Shown one piece after another: positions 1-4,475 of a stretch of DNA of 6,006 bases (positions are counted from its first letter, which is position 1; each line of letters opens with the position of its first letter). The translations under genes were made by a program, and so were the position numbers. Source of the stretch: Desulfobacteraceae bacterium (GTDB taxonomy: Bacteria > Desulfobacterota > Desulfobacteria > Desulfobacterales > Desulfobacteraceae); contig JAAEMC010000439.1 in NCBI GenBank assembly GCA_024225895.1, forward strand, positions 1 to 6,006, written 5' to 3'. Below the pieces are notes generated by a model. That model searched no databases. It had not been told where the DNA came from and saw only the letters and a program-made list of their open reading frames with translations.

Positions 1-100
1 CTATAACATAATCATATCCTTCGGCCACCAATGATTTGCGGATCAAATTCCGCATGGAAGCCTGGTCATCCACGACAAGTATGGCTAAAGAATTTCCCAT
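1..100 (-). CDS. CheY-like response regulator receiver domain (N-terminus only; runs off left edge)
   Basis: Reading the minus strand from the ATG at 100-98 gives 33 residues without a stop. They match the start of a response-regulator receiver domain: a hydrophobic first beta strand (residues 5-10), the acidic pair D11-D12 that binds Mg2+, and a CheY-style first helix beginning ASMRNLIRKSL. The phospho-acceptor Asp, the switch Thr and the Lys lie beyond the window, so it cannot be told whether this is a stand-alone receiver or is fused to an output domain. An AAAGGA ribosome-binding site ends about 8 nt before the ATG. The gene lies downstream of the histidine kinase on the same strand, but 304 bp away and with its own possible promoter, so cotranscription is uncertain. 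It could be a partner of that kinase. Confidence 0.85.
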   Translation of the reverse strand, partial: MGNSLAILVVDDQASMRNLIRKSLVAEGYDYVI

Positions 101-165
101 GATTAATATCCTTTAAAATTTAACACCCCAAAAATGAAAGGGAAAAAATGTTGTCCGATAAAAAT

Positions 166-194
166 AATTTAATGAAAATTCATCAGCTTTGCAA
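166..194 (-). promoter_or_regulatory. Possible sigma-70-type promoter for the partial receiver gene
   Basis: On the minus strand there is TTGCAA (194-189), a 17-bp spacer and TAAATT (171-166). Each hexamer matches the consensus at four of six positions and the spacing is ideal. Transcription would start near 159, leaving a leader of about 60 nt before the ATG at 100. In DNA this AT-rich, chance matches are common, so this is tentative. Confidence 0.3.
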
Positions 195-230
195 GTCAGG
201 ACTTCTCTTTTTTTGATTTTTATATATTAC

Positions 231-299
231 TCATCAATAGAATGAATATTGCAATTCTCATGGTAATGCAGGGGGGCATAAGGCCGAATTCATTGATGA
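231..299. repeat. Long inverted repeat with a G6/C6-containing loop
   Basis: TCATCAAT (231-238) is the exact reverse complement of 292-299. The stem extends by GAAT/ATTC (240-243 with 288-291) if A239 is bulged, giving about 12 bp. The 44-nt loop contains ATGC-AGGGGG-GCAT, which on the minus strand is a small hairpin with a C-rich loop. It lies in the untranslated stretch between the kinase and the receiver gene. It could be a structured leader, a small RNA or a processing site. No T-run follows either arm, so it is not a standard terminator. Confidence 0.4.
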
Positions 300-309
300 C
301 TGGTATAAA

Positions 310-336
310 ATCTTAAATTCACTTGGATTTTAAGAT
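310..336 (-). terminator. Weak terminator-like hairpin downstream of the histidine kinase
   Basis: An inverted repeat pairs 310-317 with 329-336 over 8 bp, then has one T-T mismatch and two more pairs, with a 5-nt loop (321-325). On the minus strand the stem is followed at once by TTTT. It lies about 70 nt past the kinase stop codon. The stem is almost all A-T and the T tract is short, so termination would be weak. Confidence 0.3.
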
Positions 337-404
337 GCCTGACGATAATGGTCATATTTTTTTGGCAATGTTGGAGTTTATGATACCAATAATCTTTAAA
401 AACC

Positions 405-1610
405 CTAATACCGGTAAGGAAACTGGATCTTTCCTTTCCCCGGTACCAGCTCAACAGGCAGGGTGACTCTAAAAACCGTTCCTTTACCAGGGTCTGATTC
501 CACAATGATGTCTCCGCCATGCTCCTGGACAATGCCATAAACCACTGAGAGGCCGAGACCCACACCCTTGCCTTTTTTCTTGGAGGTAAAAAAAGGTTCA
601 AATATCTTGGAAACAATATCTCTGGGAATACCTGGCCCTGAATCCTTGAAACGCATGCAAATAGTATTGGTGGCGGCATTATGACGGGTCTGGACATAGA
701 GTTCTCCCCCATCGGTTGCCATCATGCTTTCTGCGGCATTGGAGATAATATTCATGCAGACCTGTTTGATCTGGTCTTCTGATCCCGTGACCCTTGGCAG
801 GTTGATACCATAATCCTCTATGACTTTGATCTTGTTTATTTTTAGGAGGTTGGAATTGAGCAGCAGGGTTTGGGTAATGAGTTTGTTAACATTGTATTTT
901 TTCAATTGGATTTTGGATTGCCTGGCAAAGACCAAAAGATTGCTGACAATCCTGCTGATTCGGCGGGTTTCGGTTTCCATGAGGTTTAAGTATTGCAAAA
1001 AAAGATCAATTTCTTTCTGATCTATTGTGTCCTCTTTCAATATCCTTTTGCTGAGCATGACCAGGTTTAAAATTCCTGCTACCGGGTTATTTATTTCATG
1101 AACCACAGAAGAGGAGAGTTTACCCAGAGATGCCATCTTGTCCTGGTGGAGCAGCCGTTCATGGGTATCTTGTAGTTGTTTGGTCCGTTTTTCCACCATC
1201 CGTAAAAGTTCTTGCTTGGTCTCTTTTTCGCTTAAAACCCGTTTGGTCACATCCCGACTGATTTCAATAAACTTGGAGATCTTCCCTTTTTCTTCCCAGA
1301 TTGGAAAGATAGTCAGCTCCGTGTACCTGGTTTCATCGTCCGGTCCCAGCCGGGTCAACTCAATCTGGCAATGCCGTTTGTTTTTGATGACCTCTTCTAA
1401 AGGACAGAGGTTATGGCAATTACCGCCTTTCCTTGTTACCTCCCTAAACACGTCATAACACTTACGGCCGATGACCTCGTCCCTTTTATATCCCATATGC
1501 TTTAAAAAGGCTTCATTGGCCTCCATGAGCTCTCTTTCCGGAGAAATTATTATAATGAAATCTCTGATGCCGTTTAAGATCATTTCTATTTCTTCATCAG
1601 GTAATTTCAT
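405..1610 (-). CDS. Cytoplasmic PAS-domain sensor histidine kinase
   Basis: This 401-residue protein autophosphorylates on His and passes the phosphate to a response regulator. Domains in order: a PAS sensor (about 5-125), a coiled-coil linker (about 125-160), a HisKA dimerisation domain with H-box HEINNP (phospho-acceptor H171), and a HATPase_c domain with N-box N287/N291, G1 box DSGPGI (323-328), F-box FEPFF (337-341) and G2 box GVGLGL (349-354). No signal peptide or membrane helix is visible, so it senses inside the cell. The PAS carries C51, C65, C69 and C81, including a C-x3-C followed by Pro, a pattern I recall from PAS domains of anaerobes that could bind a metal or respond to redox state. 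The start is set by the PAS boundary and an AAAGGA site about 8 nt upstream. It is divergent from the sigma-54-promoted pair and separated from the NtrC-type regulator by three genes. That regulator or the partial receiver could be its partner. Confidence 0.96.
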   Translation of the reverse strand: MKLPDEEIEMILNGIRDFIIIISPERELMEANEAFLKHMGYKRDEVIGRKCYDVFREVTRKGGNCHNLCPLEEVIKNKRHCQIELTRLGPDDETRYTELTIFPIWEEKGKISKFIEISRDVTKRVLSEKETKQELLRMVEKRTKQLQDTHERLLHQDKMASLGKLSSSVVHEINNPVAGILNLVMLSKRILKEDTIDQKEIDLFLQYLNLMETETRRISRIVSNLLVFARQSKIQLKKYNVNKLITQTLLLNSNLLKINKIKVIEDYGINLPRVTGSEDQIKQVCMNIISNAAESMMATDGGELYVQTRHNAATNTICMRFKDSGPGIPRDIVSKIFEPFFTSKKKGKGVGLGLSVVYGIVQEHGGDIIVESDPGKGTVFRVTLPVELVPGKGKIQFPYRY

Positions 1611-1663
1611 GGCAATATCCTTTATAATAGAAGATTAAGAGCACAAGAAAAATAATGAAACAC

Positions 1664-1691
1664 CTTATCACAGAAAAATTTGCCGTGGCAA
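1664..1691 (-). promoter_or_regulatory. Possible promoter of the histidine kinase with overlapping palindrome
   Basis: On the minus strand TTGCCA (1691-1686, five of six to the -35 consensus), a 16-bp spacer and GATAAG (1669-1664), preceded by TG-n as in extended -10 promoters. Transcription would start near 1657, about 47 nt before the kinase ATG. The -35 box lies inside the inverted repeat TTGCC-GT-GGCAA (1680-1691), which could be an operator. The -10 match is weak. Confidence 0.35.
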
Positions 1692-1992
1692 GAAGGGGTT
1701 CACAAAATAGGCTGATCGTAAGTAACTTCTCCGGATTCATAATTTCAAGCGCTTGCAATTTTAAGGTAAACGAAAGTGTAGGATATTTAGAATCGGGTGT
1801 CGTAAAACACAACACTTAAAATTATTATTAAATTTCAAGTAGTTAGAAGCATATTATACAAATCTTCCCATCAAGTGTCGACAGAATCTACAGTTCTCAA
1901 CTTTTCTCATATAGATGATCAGGAAATGGATCAAACCCTAAAACCCGTATAGAACAAGGTGTTTGAAAAAATAATCCTTTTTTTCTCACCTT

Positions 1993-2008
1993 TGGCATCC
2001 TGCTTGCT
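1993..2008 (+). promoter_or_regulatory. Sigma-54 (-24/-12) promoter of the GcvH-like gene pair
   Basis: TGGCAT-N5-TTGCT has the invariant GG (1994-1995) and GC (2006-2007) exactly 10 nt apart, and matches the consensus TGGCAC-N5-TTGCA at all but two positions. Transcription would start near 2019, giving a leader of about 50 nt with the strong ribosome-binding site GGAGGG at 2057-2062. Such promoters need an NtrC-type AAA+ activator, and one is encoded at 4476-5840. No competing good sigma-70 promoter was seen for this gene. Confidence 0.8.
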
Positions 2009-2069
2009 CTTATAAAAGACAAATGAATAATGAAGCAAAACAAAAAAAACCAAAACGGAGGGCAAAAAA

Positions 2070-2975
2070 ATGACACAGACAATGAACAGTTCAAGAGAAA
2101 ATCACGTTTGGAGAGCCACCAAAGATCAGAACGAGCACTCCTGTATCTGGATGCAGTCAGGCGCTGTAAAGAAAAAGGGCTGCAACAATTATTATGACTG
2201 CACCAATTGCAAGTATGACCATGCCATGGAAAAAAAGGCAGCAGCCGGCAAACATATTTCCTGGCAGAATGCCATGCGGGCCAAAGACAGCAAAGACAGA
2301 ATCTGCCGCCACAGCATGAGCCAAAGGATGGGTATGAAGACATGTCCCATGAACTACAATTGTGACCGGTGCGAATTTGACCAATATTTTGAAGACACCC
2401 TGGCACCCAGGACCGGGCATGCCGGCGTTCATATGACAGACGTTAAAGGCTTTGCACTTGCCCAAGGCTTTTATTTTCACCAGGGCCATACCTGGGCCAG
2501 CATTGACAGTGGCGGAAATATCCGCGTCGGGCTGGATGATTTCTCATTAAAGGTATTGGGCGGCCCGGATGCATTTGATCTGCCCTTGACCGGACAGGAA
2601 CTCAATCAGGATAAGGTGGGCTGGGGATTGAAAAGAAAAGATAACCTGGCAGATATTCTTTCTCCTGTAGATGGTGTCATCACAGGTGTCAATGCCGATC
2701 TTTTCAAAAATGCCGGCCTTGCCGACGAAGATCCTTATGGGGACGGATGGCTCTTTACCGTTCATAACTCAGATATCAAAGGGGCGGTTAAGCAACTCAT
2801 GGATGATGACAGCAGCGTCACCTGGACTGGTGAAGAAGTCACCACCCTTGAAAACATGATCGAATCCGTAGCAGGCCCCATGGCTACAGATGGTGGTCTC
2901 CTGGTTTCAGATGTATACGGCAACCTGCCGACTCTGGGCTGGAACAATTTAACAACCGCCTTTCTAAGAACCTGA
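2070..2975 (+). CDS. Cysteine-rich protein with GcvH-like (lipoyl-type) domain, paralogue 1
   Basis: The 301-residue predicted soluble protein has two copies of one cysteine motif: C25-x12-C38-x5-C44-x2-C47 and C79-x12-C92-x5-C98-x2-C101. Both end in CxxC-x-(Y/F)D, as expected of a metal or Fe-S site. Residues about 125-235 resemble glycine cleavage H protein: H140-x-W142, VGLDDF (153-158), SPVDG (198-202), and DPYGDGW (221-227). The hairpin position that carries the lipoyl lysine in GcvH, seven residues before SPV, is D191, although K188 and K190 are close by. A tail of about 65 residues holds DGG (274-276) and DVYGNLP (281-287). The start has an excellent GGAGGG site 7 nt upstream. It is first in a sigma-54-promoted operon with its paralogue. 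Automatic annotation would probably call it glycine cleavage protein H, but size, extra domains and the missing lysine argue against that role. Its function is unknown; a redox or metal-linked scaffold or sensor is a guess. Confidence 0.93.
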   Translation: MTQTMNSSRENHVWRATKDQNEHSCIWMQSGAVKKKGCNNYYDCTNCKYDHAMEKKAAAGKHISWQNAMRAKDSKDRICRHSMSQRMGMKTCPMNYNCDRCEFDQYFEDTLAPRTGHAGVHMTDVKGFALAQGFYFHQGHTWASIDSGGNIRVGLDDFSLKVLGGPDAFDLPLTGQELNQDKVGWGLKRKDNLADILSPVDGVITGVNADLFKNAGLADEDPYGDGWLFTVHNSDIKGAVKQLMDDDSSVTWTGEEVTTLENMIESVAGPMATDGGLLVSDVYGNLPTLGWNNLTTAFLRT

Positions 2976-3017
2976 TTATTTATCCTTAAGCACCTGATGT
3001 TTGAAAGGACGGATACC

Positions 3018-3935
3018 ATGGAACCAAGATTAGAACAAAACACTCCTGCCTGCTTCTGGCAGCAGGCAGGAGTGGTCAAACAAAAAAAATGTCAAACGAA
3101 TTTTAACTGTATCACCTGCCGGTATGACCGCGCCTTAAGAAAAGTCTGCCGTGACAATGAAGCCATGCGGGCTGATGGAGTTGAACCCAAAGGCAAAAGA
3201 GCCAATCTTGAATTCTGGCGGGATAAGCTCCAAAAACAGCCGCTGGCAAAACGGCCGTGCATCCATCACATGAAAGGCAGTATCGACTTTAAGGCCTGCT
3301 CGAAATACTACAATTGCATTGATTGTGAATTTGACCAGTATTTCCAGGATCAGTTCAAGGTCTATACCGTGGTTAAACCCATCGAGTTTGCCGATATCAA
3401 CGGAGTATCCCTGCCCTTTGGCTATTATCTTCATCCCGGTCATATCTGGGTAAAAATTGAAGACAAAAACACGGTCAGAATCGGCATTGATGATTTTGCA
3501 TCACGGCTTTTGGGAGTATTTGAGACGGTTGAAACCCCTTTAATGGGCAAAGAGATTTTTCACGGCAAGCCTGCCATTGAGGTGCAAAGAAACGGACACA
3601 AAGCCTCATTTACTGCTCCTGTGGGCGGCGTGATAACACAGGTCAACACCCAATTGAAAAAAAATCCCGGCCTGGTCAATGAGGACCCCTATGCCGACGG
3701 ATGGATTTTAAGCCTTTATTGTCCCAATATTAAAAATGATCTGAAACGGCTCAAATTTATGAATTCAGCCAAAAAATTCATGAGCCGGGAAGTAGACCAC
3801 CTTTACAAATTCCTTGAAGAGGAAACAGGGCTTGCAGCAGCAGACGGCGGACAGCTTGGCAATGACCTTTACGGCAACATCCCCGGGGTTTCCTGGCAAA
3901 GAATTCTGGATGAATTTATCTTAAAAGGTCTTTAG
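3018..3935 (+). CDS. Cysteine-rich protein with GcvH-like domain, paralogue 2
   Basis: A tandem paralogue of the preceding gene (305 residues from this start). It has the same two cysteine motifs with identical spacing, C12-x12-C25-x5-C31-x2-C34 and C81-x12-C94-x5-C100-x2-C103, separated by a longer linker. The GcvH-like domain (about 120-235) keeps H142-x-W144, IGIDDF, APVGG and DPYADGW (223-229). The residue at the lipoyl-lysine position is G193; K195 lies two residues closer to the APV turn. The tail repeats the paralogue's ending with DGG (276-278) and DLYGNIP (283-289). The ATG at 3018 is chosen because AAAGGA (3004-3009) sits 8 nt upstream; an in-frame ATG at 2997 would add seven residues but has no ribosome-binding site. 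It follows its neighbour by 42 bp with no terminator, so the two are probably one operon. Function is unknown. Keeping two diverged copies suggests they form a heteromer or bind different partners. Confidence 0.93.
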   Translation: MEPRLEQNTPACFWQQAGVVKQKKCQTNFNCITCRYDRALRKVCRDNEAMRADGVEPKGKRANLEFWRDKLQKQPLAKRPCIHHMKGSIDFKACSKYYNCIDCEFDQYFQDQFKVYTVVKPIEFADINGVSLPFGYYLHPGHIWVKIEDKNTVRIGIDDFASRLLGVFETVETPLMGKEIFHGKPAIEVQRNGHKASFTAPVGGVITQVNTQLKKNPGLVNEDPYADGWILSLYCPNIKNDLKRLKFMNSAKKFMSREVDHLYKFLEEETGLAAADGGQLGNDLYGNIPGVSWQRILDEFILKGL

Positions 3936-4464
3936 TTGCATCGGAAAGGAGCACATTGCAGTACCGGCAGTACTGATCGGATTTTAAATCCACATCCGCA
4001 AGTTTTCTGCAATAATGCATAATACATAATGGATCCTCACAATGGCGCAGATCAAAGGCATGGCCTAATTCATGTATGGCCTCTTTCACAATCCTTGCGC
4101 ATCCTTTATGCGCCATCTTTAATTCCATCTCCTCGATGAGCCTGAATATGGAGATGATGCTTGATGTCCCTCCCAGTTGGGCTTCTCCATAGACATGGGT
4201 TAAAATGGGAATAAAAAGATCCTCTTTGGTAACTCCTATAATTTTTAAACAATCTGCCGGAGCATTATCACTGAGCTTTTCCAAAATCTTTGTGGAGTAA
4301 TACTGGTTGCGGTCTGCATCATGGGCAAATGCAATATCTTCTAAAAGAACCTGAACCCTGATTTTGAATCCGAAAAATCCTTCCAGTTCCTTTGACAAGG
4401 TTTTCACAACCCAGGAAGGGATTTCGCCAATCGGCGAAACAACAATGATGTTTGCCTCATCCAT
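3916..4464 (-). CDS. amzA: Archaemetzincin-type zinc metalloprotease (peptidase family M54)
   Basis: This 182-residue protein has the length and signature of archaemetzincins: HExxH (131-135), third zinc ligand H141, then C142, C147-x-M149 (the Met-turn), and C166-x2-C169. By family knowledge H131, H135 and H141 bind the catalytic zinc, E132 is the general base, and the four cysteines bind a second, structural zinc. The N-terminus, with PIGEIP after a beta strand, fits the family start. No signal peptide is visible, so it acts in the cytoplasm. Position 138, normally Gly in HExxHxxGxxH, is Asp (codon 4053-4051), an unusual change that could affect activity. The ATG is 11 nt past the stop of the response regulator gene and has no clear ribosome-binding site, suggesting an operon with translational coupling. 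The 3' end overlaps the convergent GcvH-like gene by 20 bp. Its substrate is unknown. The family is mainly archaeal and animal and patchy in bacteria. Confidence 0.92.
   Translation of the reverse strand: MDEANIIVVSPIGEIPSWVVKTLSKELEGFFGFKIRVQVLLEDIAFAHDADRNQYYSTKILEKLSDNAPADCLKIIGVTKEDLFIPILTHVYGEAQLGGTSSIISIFRLIEEMELKMAHKGCARIVKEAIHELGHAFDLRHCEDPLCIMHYCRKLADVDLKSDQYCRYCNVLLSDATKDLLR
3959..3975 (+). terminator. Possible hairpin ending the GcvH-like operon, inside the protease gene
   Basis: CAGTAC (3959-3964) and GTACTG (3970-3975) form a perfect 6-bp stem with a 5-nt loop, 24 nt after the stop codon of the second GcvH-like gene. ATTTT follows at 3981-3985. A second palindrome, GGATTT-T-AAATCC (3979-3991), lies next to it. 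All of this is within the protease coding sequence, and the T tract is short and distant, so termination here is only a possibility. Confidence 0.2.
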
Positions 4465-4475
4465 AGATTTTGTTT

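Larger units (their letters stand above)
1611..2069. other. Divergent intergenic regulatory region (459 bp)
   Basis: No convincing gene is seen between the divergent kinase and the first GcvH-like gene. The stretch is AT-rich and dense in short palindromes. CAAGCGCTTG (1746-1755) is a perfect 10-bp palindrome. GTGT-N6-ACAC lies at 1797-1810. TGTCGACA (1876-1883) is a perfect 8-bp palindrome. TCAAAC (1931-1936) and GTTTGA (1961-1966) form an inverted pair. The nonamer AATTTCAAG occurs at 1741 and again 90 bp later at 1831. The palindrome at 1876 lies about 140 bp before the predicted sigma-54 start site, within the usual range for NtrC-family enhancer sites. ATCAA-N4-TAA at 1930-1941 loosely resembles an IHF site. 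Confidence 0.5.

Noticed and set aside
242..316. 24-codon plus-strand frame starting ATG AAT ATT
   Set aside because: No ribosome-binding site, and it lies within the inverted repeat. Nothing supports translation.
340..369. Plus-strand terminator: TGAC-N7-GTCA followed by a T-run
   Set aside because: The stem is only 4 bp and no plus-strand gene ends nearby.
413..439. Terminator at the end of the kinase gene (AAGGAAA-N7-TTTCCTT, 416-436)
   Set aside because: The stem lies within the last codons, and the nearest minus-strand T-run is about 10 nt beyond the stem base, too far for an intrinsic terminator.
1597..1815. 72-codon minus-strand frame upstream of the kinase
   Set aside because: It overlaps the kinase start, lies across the predicted kinase promoter, has no ribosome-binding site and resembles no family. 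It looks like chance in AT-rich DNA.
1833..1860. Plus-strand sigma-70 promoter TTTCAA-N16-TATACA
   Set aside because: The -35 box matches at only three of six positions, it is more than 200 bp from the gene, and the sigma-54 box close to the gene is a far better candidate.
1897..2406. Long minus-strand frame antisense to the first GcvH-like gene
   Set aside because: Its Cys- and Trp-rich composition is the shadow of the real plus-strand gene, and it would cover the sigma-54 promoter.
2997..3017. Upstream in-frame ATG at 2997 as the start of the second GcvH-like gene
   Set aside because: It has no ribosome-binding site, while AAAGGA sits 8 nt before the ATG at 3018. The seven extra residues carry no conserved feature.
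2070..3935. Genuine glycine cleavage H proteins
   Set aside because: Both are more than twice the usual length of about 130 residues, lack the lipoyl lysine at the standard position, carry extra cysteine modules, and have no gcvT, gcvP or lipoyl-synthesis neighbour.
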